A stretch of DNA of 64,000 nucleotides from Lingula anatina (lineage: Eukaryota; Brachiopoda; Lingulata; Lingulida; Lingulidae). Of the stretch, positions 39,241 to 52,132 are shown in pieces (position 1 is the stretch's first letter; each line of letters begins with the position of its first letter). The notes beneath the pieces were generated by a model. That model ran no database searches. It worked only from the letters and a program-made list of their open reading frames with translations, and was not told the origin of the DNA. Where the stretch lies: assembly GCF_001039355.2 (NCBI RefSeq), contig NW_019775654.1, positions 18,643 through 82,642 on the forward strand. The letters are read 5' to 3'. The position numbers were made by a program, and so were the translations under genes.

Positions 39241-42200
39241 ATTTCCCACCTAAAAACATTCTTCTTATCCATTCCAGGGGCCTAAATAGAGCCAATATAA
39301 CAGCCACTACCAAGGATTGTCAGCTCGAACCTCAAACTGCCGTCACATTCAAATATTATACTCTTTTTTTTAATGGAATTTTTGCATGATCTATGGCAGG
39401 GGTTCAGGTATATAAAATACTAGCTGTTAATTTTCCCGACCACAGAAATAGTGCATTAATGAATCCCAACCTTCCCAGATTGCCCCTCTCCAATTTTATG
39501 GTTTCAAATTAACACTGATTGCATTGGGTGAATTTGCTGCTATTTCTGTACATTTCCCATTATATCTAATTACTCCTACTCTCTTCCATCATCAAAGTTT
39601 ACGAGATCTCCAGGTATTCGTACAGGAAATAAGGTGTAGAGATTTATTAATGCTGAAGTTCCTCCTTAACACTGTAAACCTATGTAAAGAACATTAACAA
39701 GTAAATTAAATCAGTCTTGAAGATCCTTTCCACACTGTCATCCTTCCTCTGTTTATAAAAAATGTATTTAGAAAGTTCCTCTGAGTTTCTAACTGGCAGT
39801 CAGGCAAGATTCTTTCTCCCTGCCAGTTTGCACTTAAAATCCCCAAAATATTACTTAACCTGTGACCAGCAATTTTAGGTTAACAGCACATACAAACTGC
39901 ACAGAGATAATCCTTAGCTGCATTCCAGTCACACAAGTCGATGGCAGTTAGTAATCTGCAACCATCAATTCCTTATGTCAATAATTTGGATTTTCCCTGA
40001 CAACTTTTTTGATGGCATCCTCAATATAGAAGTAGCTGAGGTATGTTGGACTCACCAAACAGAATTAACGCTAAAAATGTAAGCATTGACATGAATAAAT
40101 ACAGTTCATTAAGTCTGCATCCCCACTTGTTTTGCTGTGATTATATTTGTCTCCTTTCCTTCCTTTATCTGTAACTCAAACAGACACTAGTACCGTCCTT
40201 GTATTAAGTGTGTCACCCAATAAGGAGCATCACCTTATCAGAACTTGGTCGATATTGTCACCTCTTCAAGGCCACCCCTGTCTACATGGACCTTCTACAA
40301 AGGGTGTTTGGACATAATACTATATACAAGTTTTGTGAGGTTGGAGAATATTGAAAATGATTAAGAATGATTTTTAAGAGTCACTGGCGTAGATAAATAG
40401 TCCTGATCTGAGTCTGTATAAAAAAAGGGTATATGTCACATGGGGTTGATCCTGTAGTCAAAATCCGCAGGATCTTACGGTTATTCTCATTCCCGCTCCC
40501 GGAGTGAAATTCTTTATTATTTCCTCCTGAGTAATCATTCACATTTAAAGATCCCTACTCCCTGAGATGATCCCAAAAGTCAAGTTAACACTCTTTTCAA
40601 AACCCTATGATTTTTTTCCTCAGGATCTTCTCCCTTTATTTCAATATATCCAGACAGAGTTAAGTCCCTGGTTCTCTACCCTTTCCTTGTCAGTTAATTC
40701 ACGCCAGAGTTCATTAGTTAAAGCCTCTGTGTAGATTTCCTAGAACTCTGCTTACAGTCTGTTCCTCCTGTATTTAACTATCAGAGCTCACTCAACTTCT
40801 CTTCCACCTCCTTCTCCTCGGGTTGTTTCCTATATGAAATCTCCAGAGTCCTACCACGCACGTCCCAGCCTTGCCACACACTGCACCACACCACAGCCAA
40901 AGTGGTTAACCACACCAAAGCTCACTGGGGGGAGCCACTATCTGTGGTACAAGACAGATTTTTATCAATGGCAAAACTTGGGTCCAAATTTTATAATGCT
41001 GATTTTAAAATGGGCCGTTTCGATCTTGATGTAACAGTTATAAAACTGAATGAAACTACTTAGATCCATTAAGTAGAGTTAACAACTTGAAGTCTGATAC
41101 ATTTTATGTGACTCAACGATATAAAATTCAACCCCCGTTACATGCCAGCGACTGCTTTTAATGGGGAGGCTGTGTGGTGGTGCATTTGGAGTCGTTTACC
41201 TTTCATTCAAAACCAAATTGATCTCAGCTTGATTTTAAAGCAGTGCCGTTACTTGCCCTAATGCTTAACCACGATTGTGCAGATACAGCACAGCAGACTT
41301 GAAGGTATTGTTATACTTAATAGAACTTAACCACTGAAACGTGGTATTCCACTTGACAGGAAAAAAAGCCCAATAAACGGTCCAGTAAGGGTATTGTTTG
41401 TTCCAGTAGAAATTAGACTATCTGGTCAGTATTAAAAAGGCAACTACTGCCCAAAGACAGTGTGATTCTAAAGCTAGACATAAAGAAAAAAAAGTAAATT
41501 ACTTACAAGGGTCAAAAGGGGAAAATGACTAGAGTTTGGATTCAGGCCTAAAGAGGATTTTTAATATGAGAAAAAAATCCTCCATTGACTTTTTTATCAA
41601 CAATCTATAACTTCACTTCATATTCTACCTGCTAAAAAAAAACATTTTTCCTCAAATTTATTCTGAGAAAAATCACCAACCAAGTCACTAAAAGTAACTC
41701 AGAATTCCTTGAAATGCCAAGCAGCTCCTAGAAAACAATCTGTTGCCTAATTACATCTGTGTCTTGAGACAGATACGTGTAATTATTGGTCAGACAGCTG
41801 TAGTCACCTATCTCATGTCCTACGTGATCAGGGTGCAAAAACAACCTCTTGTTTTCAACATTTATTGGCCTGTGACATATTGGATAATAAACTCTCACTC
41901 ACACTAACCTTTCCTATGTGATCACTTCTAACCTGGCCGTTTATATTCCATGTTTTCCACCCAAATGGAAAATTAATTCAACTTCAGAAAAGACCCTATT
42001 TGTTACACTATTAACTTCCCATTTAATACCTGGCTGGACATATGATAAAACATCTGGGTGGATGACAGTTGTGGCAACCGTAGATGCTTTTTTCCGGAAA
42101 AGGGTCATTCCCACAAAGCAAGTAATAAAATTTACATCTCAGGCTTGGCTGATTATGCTATAAATACCAGTAATGAATGAAATACTCAGACTTCAAGTAA

Positions 42201-43029
42201 GACGGGTTATAAAAGTTAGACCGGTTTTAATTGTAGCCCTCATCACTTTAAAATGTCCCTTTTTGTTGAGTATAATGACAATAACAAAGTCCACTGTTAA
42301 ATTGCTCAGAATTTTGCTTTTTTTTTTTTTTTACTTTTCATATTTACACAAGACAAGAGCATGAAACTAAAGGTGCCTCTTACCTCGTCAGTGGATGTAA
42401 ACAATTTAGTTTGCACTTTAATTCTTTTTGCAATTCAAATTTGCAAATTAATGGCACCTTTAACCAGCTTTTTTTATAATAGGATATCTTTTTAAATAGA
42501 AAAAGTCTGTATGAGTCATACATTTTTTAAGCATTGCAATAGCACCAGATCCTCTTCACTCAAGTCAGCAAAAAAATAAAAAATAAAATTTCTTCCCATT
42601 TTCTTTCCTTCTTTGCTTGCTACCACTTCTGCACTTTTCCTTTCACCAATTCTTAATATCCAAAACACAAGCATGCAAGAGAAATAAAAACTTCAAGTTT
42701 TTTTTCTTTAAAATGAATGCAATTTGCCTCTCTGCCTAAAGGCTTGGTGACAATTTTTCTATAGACAAATCCAACTTCACAGAATGTCTGAACACAGCCA
42801 GTCTAACTTTAAGACAGGTCTGAGCGTGACCAAACACTGCCTTAACATATCCCTTCCACATTCCAATCACTAACAGTATACCTTCATTACATAGATAAGA
42901 TAGGGAGAGAGGGGGTTGGGCTCCTCCTCCTTTGTCATCATGTGTACTGGAATAATTCACAAACAAACGATGTTTCATTGTAAGATATTTCATAGTATGG
43001 TTTAAATATATAGACGGAAGGAGCAGAGG

Positions 43030-43057
43030 CGGGGGAAGGGGGGGGGGATTGGGGGGA
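43030..43057 (+). repeat. G-rich tract
   Basis: Four runs of five or more G separated by AA or ATT (GGGGG, long G run, GGGGGG). The layout could form an intramolecular G-quadruplex. Confidence 0.7.
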
Positions 43058-43789
43058 TTTAAGTAATTCAGGTTTATATTCTATTCCTGCAATTAGCATT
43101 GTCTCAAGTCAGGTAACTCCCGAGGCAAGGTTATGAAAACCAGGCAATCCATTTTCTTCCTTAAAAAATTAGGATATAAACTGAAAGTACAGATGTCCAA
43201 ATACTGAAAAAACACATACATTCTGTTTATCTTGCATACAGTGTTTATTCTTACTTATTTCATTTTTCTACAAATTTCTGCTTACAAAACCCTATATTTA
43301 TGTCATAATATGAACCTTTCAGAAGATCCAGACATACTCTCCAGTCATGAGAATAATTCCAGTTATTATTGTGATATATCGTGAGACAGGACCAAAACCC
43401 TGGGAGAAGACTATAATTGACAAACAATAGAGACAAACAATTAATGGCTATTAAATTGCCGGCTACTGATACTGTCAGTGTGTAATCAGTATGTAAATTA
43501 CAACGTGCTGGAGGGACTTTTTTAAAATATTCATGCTGATACCAAACTTCCCACTAAGCGTCTGATCAGAAACTATTTTCATTTTTACCATGTTACCCTG
43601 AGTGTCCCTGCCTTTTGAATCCCCTTCCCCTCTCTCATATTCCAAATACTACAAAAGCCTGCTGTCTTTTTTAAAATATGACATTCAGGGTGCCTCACAC
43701 CACATTGCATGTAACCTTGGATAAATAAGGTGAAAGAGAGAGGGAGAAAAGAATAAAGTAATCCAGCAATTTCTCAAGTTGAAAATTAT

Positions 43790-43935
43790 GCATGGATGAG
43801 TTACTGCTACTATTGGTGCACTTATGTGACGTCACTGTCTGGGCGGAAACTATAATCATTATTGAGTATCATCATCAATAGCCTGTTATCAGGTAATGCA
43901 TAATATAACTGTCGGTGGCCATGCTCTTTATACTG
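43790..43935. promoter_or_regulatory. Candidate enhancer with a full CRE and POU-like sites
   Basis: TGACGTCA at 43827-43834 is a complete palindromic cAMP-response element. Within 100 bp lie AATTATGCATGG, GTAATGCATAAT and TATAATCATTATTG, which resemble POU and homeodomain sites. The CREB/ATF site in AT-rich DNA is unlikely to be neutral, but activity is unknown. Confidence 0.35.
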
Positions 43936-45244
43936 GTAATCCATTTACTAAATTTATACAATTATCCTGATAATTATATATATTAATGGTAATTTGTCTG
44001 AAATTTCCCTAAGTACAAAATCTAATTTAAAAAATTAAATTGTGGCATAGACATGTTTCTTTTCTAAAATAGAAGTACATCAATCATTCTACCTTAGCAA
44101 ATAATAACCAATTCCGATACTACATTCTTGAGTGGTAACTTCCCATTTGATAACTGTTGTTTTAAACTGTATTTATACAAAATCACCACCAAGAACTTGT
44201 TAAGTTCTATTTCAAAAAAAAAAAAAAGCTTTCTACATCCCTGACATAATATCACCCAAGAGCAGGCCTGGTAACCAGCATCACTGTGTTAGGTGTGCTG
44301 TCAGATTGTGCTGGTTGTGACAACCATATTCCTGGCTAATGCTATCAAATAAAAGCCCATCACTATGAATAATCAACACATTTCCATTATCCTTGTCAGT
44401 GAAATTATTATACAAGGCCACTATAAAACAAGATATCAGAAGCTATCATTATAGATCAAATGAGCTGAGATTTCAAAGGTAAAGAACACCTAATTTTGCA
44501 TATCAAAAATCAGAAGCTTCTGTAATGATTATGAATCCTATATTCTGACATTTCAAAGGTAAAAAAAATACTTTTCCCTTTGAAGGTAGCTCAGTCTTTA
44601 TAAATCCCTTTCACGAAATCTAGGCAGTTCAAACAAACTGGAAGACGAAGCACCTTCACATTTCCAATATGAACTCAATGGATCATTTGTCCTTTATGTG
44701 AAATGAAAGGAGATGCAATAAATCATAATCTAGGCAGGACGGCATACTTGGCAATTCATGCAATTTGTCATCGAGTAATAAAGGATAGGGTCATAACCCA
44801 AGATGTTACAAGATGCATATCTGGTATCAGTTTTTTTGTTATTCTCATCGATAAGGCGCCAATATTTCCCAAACAGAATATTTCAGGATTTAAAATTAAA
44901 AAAAAAAAATTTGGGAAATCCACTGAGAGTTCTTTAAAATGAAGTAAATATATTAATCTAAAACATAAGCGATCTTTTTCTGGTTCCAAAACAGGCACAA
45001 TTACTCATTTCATACACCTCCTACTGATTTATCTTGAGTCAAAATAGGTAAAATTTTGGCACAAAAATTTCAACTTATTTCTTTCAAAAGTCCTTATGTG
45101 AAACAGATCCCTGCTGGCAGGAGCCCAGTCTATGAATCACATAATCCTAAATGAAGTCATAAAGGAGACCCAATCCATCATAAGCCGACAATATCCCTAT
45201 GCAAATTACATGACAGGATCGTATGGCAAATTGTATCATCTTAC

Positions 45245-45278
45245 TAACCTCGTCCAGATGAAGTGAGAGTAGTATTTG
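45245..45278 (-). CDS. Candidate 34-nt phase-adapting exon
   Basis: Minus-strand acceptor ATTTTTTACCGCAG is followed by C AAA TAC TAC and, after 34 nt, by donor TTA|GTAAGA. The exon accepts phase 2 and leaves in phase 0, coding KYYSHFIWTRL after the split codon. An alternative donor, AG|GTTAGT four bases earlier (exon end 45249), would leave in phase 2. The reading frame is also open upstream for about 26 codons (through GFDGTIDTDSHHNDIFYRS) to a weaker acceptor near 45347, so a longer exon is possible. It sits directly left of the 45318 duplication edge. No homologue is recognised. Confidence 0.3.
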
Positions 45279-45317
45279 CTGCGGTAAAAAATGTCATTGT
45301 GATGGCTATCTGTGTCA

Positions 45318-47889
45318 ATTGTGCCATCAAATCCTAAAACATGAAGGCGCTTCACCTGGTTTTAATCAACTTCATGAAATGAATGGAAGAATGGATGAAG
45401 GGAAGGATAAATGGATGAATGCAAAGTTTAAAAAATTGACTGGAAAAAAATGATTATTTAAGTTTAAATCTCACTATCAGGCTTATTTCCACAACAACTT
45501 TGACGAAAAACACCAAGTTAAACTGCATAGTTGTTTCCTGTCACTTACCCAAAGCACAAGAACTAAACCAAAAAGACAACAGAATAGAAAAGAATAGGTT
45601 TATCTGATGCAGCATTTCACACACCATCAAACAAACTTAGCTCTCGGCAAAATAACTGTGAGAGATTCTATGACTCATCCTTAGGGTCATGTACTCTCTT
45701 TTCCAGGGTTATAAACGGTGGGATAAAAGACGCTCATGTTTAATGAGGCTCGACTCTATCCAATTATGGGGATAATAAAAACCTAACAAAATTACGACAG
45801 TCTAACAAAGGAAAAAGATGGAGGTGGTAGGAAAATAAGCTGGTTCCTGTGTGAAGAATTGGTCGGAATGAAATGTCTGATTAACTTTTGCAGATGTTTT
45901 TTCAAAGTGTCATGCTGAAGACAACAGAGATAGTCAGAAGAAAGAAATGAGAAAGTAGAGCCAAAATATGCCAAGATAAATGAAAATACAACCAATATTT
46001 GTAGATATCAAATGGCTCTTGAAAATAACAATCCACACACACATCTATTAAAATAAACATTGGTGGTTATATTAATAAGCTTTGATTGAATAAAATATGG
46101 TCTTTTTCCTTCAAATTAATTGAGTTTGTTGAGGTATAATGAATGATAATAACACTTTCCAATCTCAGAACTCACAAAAGACTATCTAAACTTTTTACAG
46201 AAGAAAAAATTGTTGAAGGGTAATAAGAGAAGTAAATTGCACTGTGGTAATGAACAAAAGAAATGACAGGGGAGAGGGGGATCAATATTTATTATTGGGC
46301 AAGTGACAACCCTAATTCATCGTGGTCAATTACACAGTTGATTATGAACAGTAACAACAGGATGAAACAGAGACCAGATTCTAATCATCAGAGGAAAAGA
46401 AACATAGGTGAAAGGTATCACTGATGAATCATAATTGTGAAGACAGTTTCATTTGTTTGTTCCTCAGTATTTTCTTCTTTTTTTTCCAGTAAAAATTCAC
46501 AACAAATTCCAACTTCTCTATCTATAATAGAACAGATTGGACAAATCATTTCATTGATAGATAAATGCAACTCCGAGGATATCTCCTAATTATACTTTAT
46601 CCTGGAATCTAATACTAGGAGCAAACGTCACGAAAAAACTTTACACTGAAAAATAGTCTTAAGAATAAATCCATGTTCTAATATAATAGTAGCTACTGAT
46701 TTTTTTTTTTTTTTTTTTTTTACAATGAACAATCTCCGCCAGTGATCTCTCCGCAAGGTGTGACATCAGAGCACCAGCTGTCTGCTGGGGGTCAGGTGGG
46801 GTGATGTAGTTACCTGAAGGGTGTGGCAGTATCCAGATGTCACAGCTGGTAAACTCAAAAGGTAGGAAGAATGTTTTGAATAAGGGAGTACAGAGGGATG
46901 GGGGCCAGAGAAAGACCTATTTTCAACTAAGTACTAGTTACAACATGAGTTATCTGCTGTATACATCATAATATTTATAATCATATTGAGATATAATTAT
47001 ATCAAGAGGTAGCCAAGATATAATTTGCTCTTGTATGACACATACAGTGGACGGCGAGTAGTTGTAACTGACTTATCTCATGGCTGGTGCTACGAGCAAG
47101 AGGATGAACGCAACAAAACATGACAATACAGGAAAGCGTGTGAGTGAAATAAAAGTGCAATTATCCTACTGTTCCAAGCACTGGCAGTGGGGTAAAGTCA
47201 GTTCCAACAGTTACAGAACAACCTGGCAATCTTTCCGTATTTTCATATCCCAGTGAAACACTAAATGATCGCAGCATGAACATTCTAACACCTGGATATG
47301 AAGAATAATAAACCATTCACATAAGAAACAGCCGTCCCTGGAAACTAGCAAAAGACCACTGTGTGTGGCACTGCCTCGGACTATTAAATCACATTTTACC
47401 TGTAAATCGAATGATTTCTACAAAATACCTCTTTACAAATAAAAAAATAATAATAAACAAAAAAATGCAAGGAAATGTTTGTGAAAATTCACATTGTGCA
47501 TGTTAAGTTCAGCAAGCTTTAAAAACAGCATGCAACTGGATAATTTCCCCATCTCCACCTACCTTAAATATCATTGTTCATTTGTCATATGTGGCCGCAT
47601 TTCAAAAAAGTTTCCTCCACAATATATAAATTCTAAAGGTTATCCTTTGCTTCACCACCACCTGAAATTCACTTCTTAGAATCTTATTTTTACTGGAAAA
47701 ATAGCTTCAATATGAGTTTCAAACCTTCTCTATTCAACTTCTCAGAAATTTCTGGAGTCTTCACCAGTGTGTTATAACACTAAGAAAAAAAAATACTGCA
47801 TCTCTCTCTCTCCGCCTTATCTGAATTTTTCCCTATTAACCAGTCTTCTATTACATGTCTGAATAAGCGCTGGAAAATCTTGAATATAT
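45318..47889 (+). repeat. Copy A of a 2.57-kb repeat at a single-N junction
   Basis: Matches 47891-50445 through its whole length with scattered substitutions and small indels (for example a 22-base poly-T at 46700-46721 against about nine T in copy B). It ends at the base before the single N. The divergence is larger than in the 22039/23816 pair and fits two alleles of a heterozygous genome. Confidence 0.92.
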
Positions 47890-47890
47890 N
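47890..47890. other. Single-N junction between the two repeat copies
   Basis: One ambiguous base exactly between copy A and copy B, consistent with a joined contig boundary. Confidence 0.9.
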
Positions 47891-50445
47891 ATTGTGCCAT
47901 CAAATCCTAAAACATGAAGGCGCTTCACCTGGTTTTAATCAACTTCATGAAATGAATGGAAGAATGGATGAAGGGAGAGATAAATGGATGAATGCGAAAT
48001 TTAAAAAATTGACTAGAAAAAAATGATTATTTAAGTTTAAATCTCACTATCAGGCTTATTTCCACAACAACTTTGACAAAAAACACCAAGTTAAACTGCA
48101 TAGTAGTTTCCTGTCACTTAACCAAAGCACAAGAACTAAACCAAAAAGATAACAGAATAGAAAAGAATAGGTTTATCTGATGCAGCATTTTACACACCAT
48201 CAAACAAACTTAGCTCTCGGCAAAATGACTGTGAGAGATTCTATGACTCATCCTTAGGGTCATGTACTCTCTTTTCCAGGGTTATAAACGGTGGGATAAA
48301 AGACGCTAATGTTTAATGAGGCTCGACTCTATCCAATTATGGGGATAATAAAAACCTAACAAAATTACGACAGTCTAACAAAGGAAAAAGATGGAGGTGG
48401 TAGGAAAATAAGCTGGTTCCTGTGTGAAGAATTGGTCGGAATGAAATGTCTGATTAACTTTTGCAGATGTTTTTTCAAAGTGTCATGCTGAAGATAACAG
48501 TGATAGTCAGAAGAAAGAAATGAGAAAGTAGAGCCAAAATATGCCAAGATAAATGAAAATACAACCAATATTTGTAGATATCAAATAGCTCTTGAAAATA
48601 ATCCACACACAAATCTATTAAAATAAACATTGGTGGTTATATTAATAAGCTTTGATTGAATAAAATATGGTCTTTTTCCTTCAAATTGATTGAGTTTGTT
48701 GAGGTACAATGAATGATAATAACCCTTGCCAATCTGAGAATTCACACAAGACTATCAAAACTTTTTACAGAAGAAAAAAAAAATTGTTGATGGGTAATAA
48801 GAGAAGTAAATTGCAACCTGGTAATGAACAAAAGAAATGACACAGGGGAAGGGGGGATCAATATTTATCATTGGGCAAGTGACAAACCTAATTCACTGGG
48901 GTCAATTATGCAGTAGATTATTAACAGTAACAACAGGATGAAAAAGAAACCACATTCTAATCATCAGAGGAAAAGAAACAAAGGTGAAAAGCATCACTGA
49001 TAATCATAATTGTGAAGGCAGTTTCATTTGTTTGTTCCTCAGTCTTTTCTTCTTTTTTCTTCCAGTAAAATTTCACAACATATTCCAACTTCTCTATCTA
49101 TAATAGAAAAGATTGGACAAATCATTTCATTGATAGATAAATGCAACTCCGAGGATATCTCCCAATTAAACTTTATCCTGGAATCTCATACCACGAGCAA
49201 GTGTCACGAAAAAACTTAACACTAAAAAATGGTCTTAAGTATTAATCCATGTTCTAATATAATAGTAGCTACTGATTTTTTTTTTCACAATGAACAATCT
49301 CCGCCAATAATCTCTCCACAAGGTGTGACATCAGAGCACCAGCTGTCTGCTGGGGGTCAGGTGGGGTGATGTAGTTACCTGAAGGGTGTGGCAGTATCCA
49401 GATGTCACAGCTGGTACACTCAGAGAGTAGGATGAGGGTTTGAATAAGGGAGTACATAGGGATGGGGGCCAGAGAAAGACCTATTTTCAACTAAGTACTA
49501 GTTACAACATGAGTTATCTGCTGTATACATCATAATATTTATAATTATATTGAGATATAATTATATCAAGAGGTAGCCAAGATATAATTTGCTCTTGTAT
49601 GACACATACAGTGGACGGCGAGTAGTTGTAACTGACTTATCCCATGGCTGGTGCTACGAGCAAGAGGATAAATGCAACAAAACATGACAATACAGGAAAG
49701 CGTGTGAGTGAAATAAAAGTGCAATTATCCTACTGTTCCAAGCACTGGCAGTGGGATAAAGTCAGTTCCAACAGTTACAGAACAATCTGGCAATCTTTCC
49801 GTATTTTCATATCCCAGTGAAACACTAAATGATCGCAGCATGAACATTCTAACACCTGGATATGAAGAATAATAAACCATTCACATAAGAAACAGTCGTC
49901 CCTGGAAACTAGGAAAAGACCACTGTGTGTGGCACTGCCTCGCACTCCTAAATTACTTTTTACCTGTATAGCAAATGATTTCTACAAAAAGCCTCTTTAC
50001 AAATAAAATAAAAAAAATGTTTTTAAATGCAAGGAAATGTTTGTGAAAATCCAAATTGTGCATGTTAAGTTTAGCAACTTTAAAAACAGCATGCAACTGG
50101 ATAATTTTCACATCTCCACCTACCTTAAAAATCATTGTTCATTTGTCATATGTGGATGCATTTCAAGAAAGTTTCCTCCACAATTTATATATTCTAAAGG
50201 TTATCGTTTGCTTCACAACCACCAGAAATTCACTTCTTAGAATCTTATTCTTACTGGAAAAATAGCTTCAATATGAGTCTTAAACCTTCTCTATTCAACT
50301 TCTCCGAAATTTCTGGAGTCTTCACCAGTGTGTTATAACACTATGAAAAAAAATACTGCATCTCTCTCTCCGTCTTATCTGAATTTTTCCCTATTAACCA
50401 GTCTTCTATTACATGTCTGAATAAGCACTGGAAAATCTTGAATAT
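47891..50445 (+). repeat. Copy B of the 2.57-kb repeat
   Basis: Begins ATTGTGCCATCAAATCC, the same base as copy A at 45318, and loses similarity after 50445. Parallel open frames in both copies (45792-45995 and 48365-48568, minus) differ by amino-acid changes and have no codon signature of selection, so they are not annotated as genes. Confidence 0.92.
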
Positions 50446-51299
50446 CTCTCAATCTGAAACCTTCTGAGTTACAGAAGAAGCTGTAATTCTACACAAATGC
50501 CCTTCAAGCAGAAACCCTGCAGTTACCTCATGAAATGCTGTGATTTATATTCTATTAAGATTGCAGTGACACACGTTCAAGATATTTCTTTTTTCTGGAT
50601 TTTATATTTGAGTGCATTTTTTTTTTTAACCTTGACAAAAAAGAGAACTTAGGCAAATAAGGCAAGGAATGAAATCCTTGAAACTGATCTGATGTTGAAA
50701 TTTCAATCTGAGAACTCTCCAATCTGTTTCTGCCATCATTTTGTTTTGGAACAGGTGTATTTCCAAATTGTTAAATAATGTGTCAAGTAACAAATTAGAA
50801 AGTGTGCGTGCTGAAATTTAAGTGGAAGATTAGTCAGAGTGACAATGTCACTAAAGAACAGAAATAATCTGAGATAACCCACTCACTGCCAAAAACTTTA
50901 TCGAAGTCCATTTTGGATGATTCCTGCTAACACCCATCTGTCTATGATTTGTTCAGATAAAGTGGTCAATGAATGACACAGAAAGAAGAATCTTACAACA
51001 TATGTAAAAAAAAAAAAGAGCTTTTCAAGTCTTTTGGTTTAAATTTTTCTGAGCTAGAATGAGAAAACAGTTAAAACTGAGATTTTGCAATGAGCATTAA
51101 TTCAATAACTCTAACACTGATTCCTTTTTAAATGACCTAAAGCAGCATTTATACTTTAACATTTTGCTGTTTTTTATTCAGTTTCAAACATGTAAACAGA
51201 ATCAGCCTCCCCCCCCCCAAAAGAAAAAAAAAAAGTTAACTCCCACATAAACAGCTGAAAAATTTTTATCATTAGAGGAATCCAAGATAACAGAAGAAA

Positions 51300-51600
51300 T
51301 CATCTGCCAGTGACAATGGCATTTAGCTATCAGACTTGCCCTTTAAATTAGCCATTGCTCCATTAAAGTCATTTGCATTCAATCAGATTAACAAGGGCAG
51401 CAACTGCATCTCACGGCTCTCCCGAGTGTTTGCAGTAATCTGATAACTGCCGAGAGGCCTTATTAATCAGGATTTGTCAGTCGGCCTGGTCTGAATTTCC
51501 ATATTAATACAATTATCAACAGATATAAGACTGATCAATATATAAATCATTTCATTTCACCCTGTAAGAAGATGCGCTGAGCGACAGATGGTCGAGAAAT
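51300..51600. promoter_or_regulatory. Candidate conserved enhancer block, octamer, homeobox and SOX cores
   Basis: Dense motifs: TTTAAATTAGCCATTGCTCC, ATTTGCAT (octamer) at about 51370, CAATCAGATTAACAAGG, CTTATTAATCAGG and ACAATTATCAACAG. The block is free of simple repeats and has a more balanced composition than its flanks. No ORF or splice pattern explains it. Confidence 0.35.
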
Positions 51601-52097
51601 TCTGATAAATCAATCATAAATAAATGCACGACAATGGGAAAAAAATGTCCCTTTGCCGTCACTAGTGATCAATAGTAGTTATCTTATACATCTGTTCTAA
51701 CTAGCAAACTCGCATCATCATTTTCATGTCATGACGCCCTCAACAGTGGACTAAAGAATGAATGAAATATATAATTTCATGTAGGCCTTCTTGATAAGCG
51801 ATATTAAGAGTTAGGGAAACCAGACATGAAAGATATTGTCTATTATCTATCAGCACCTGCTTTTGTTCTCAAAGGGCTGTCTCCTATGACATCCAACTCC
51901 ATGGGAGAAAAAAAAGGGGGGCAAGAAACACTTTCTAAGAGCAATATCCAGAGGCAGTATGCTGAAAAGAATTTTCTACAATATCACAACAAATATCAAA
52001 GACTGACTATCCATCAGAAATGTGTTAGTTGAGACAAGACTGCTGTTCATTCTGTTCCAATCTCACCTGCTGCAATTCACTTCAGATGAGTGCTCAC

Positions 52098-52132
52098 CTC
52101 GATACAGACAGCGCTTCTGCTAAAGCTGACAT
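52098..52132 (-). CDS. Candidate short first exon, minus strand (phase 2)
   Basis: Minus-strand ATG at 52132 has a good start context (AAAAAGATGTC) and reads MSALAEALSVS plus AG before donor AG|GTGAGC. It is more GC-rich than its flanks. Phase 2 does not fit the FERM exon at 4549 directly but fits the candidate 34-nt exon at 45245-45278. Short and without homology evidence; chance remains a serious alternative. Confidence 0.28.

Larger units (their letters stand above)
36224..45244 (-). other. Presumed 5' intron territory, segment 4
   Basis: No supported exon. Contains a CpG cluster at 36846-36930 about 620 bp upstream of the 36223 start, a GC-rich block at 39050-39240, a G-rich tract at 43030-43057, and a block with a full CRE at 43790-43935. 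Confidence 0.6.

Noticed and set aside
45544-45600. GTAAGT donor-like site on the minus strand in repeat copy A
   Set aside because: Destroyed by a substitution in copy B (CTTACC to CTTAACC), so not under constraint.
45792-48568. Paired 67-codon minus-strand frames in copies A and B (45792-45995, 48365-48568)
   Set aside because: Conserved only because the DNA is duplicated. Differences include amino-acid changes and the composition is not protein-like.
46740-49490. Protein-looking minus frame CDIWILPHPSGNYITPPDP in both repeat copies
   Set aside because: Substitutions between the copies are mostly amino-acid changing (A to V, S to L), splice sites give only a 32-nt exon, and no family is recognised.
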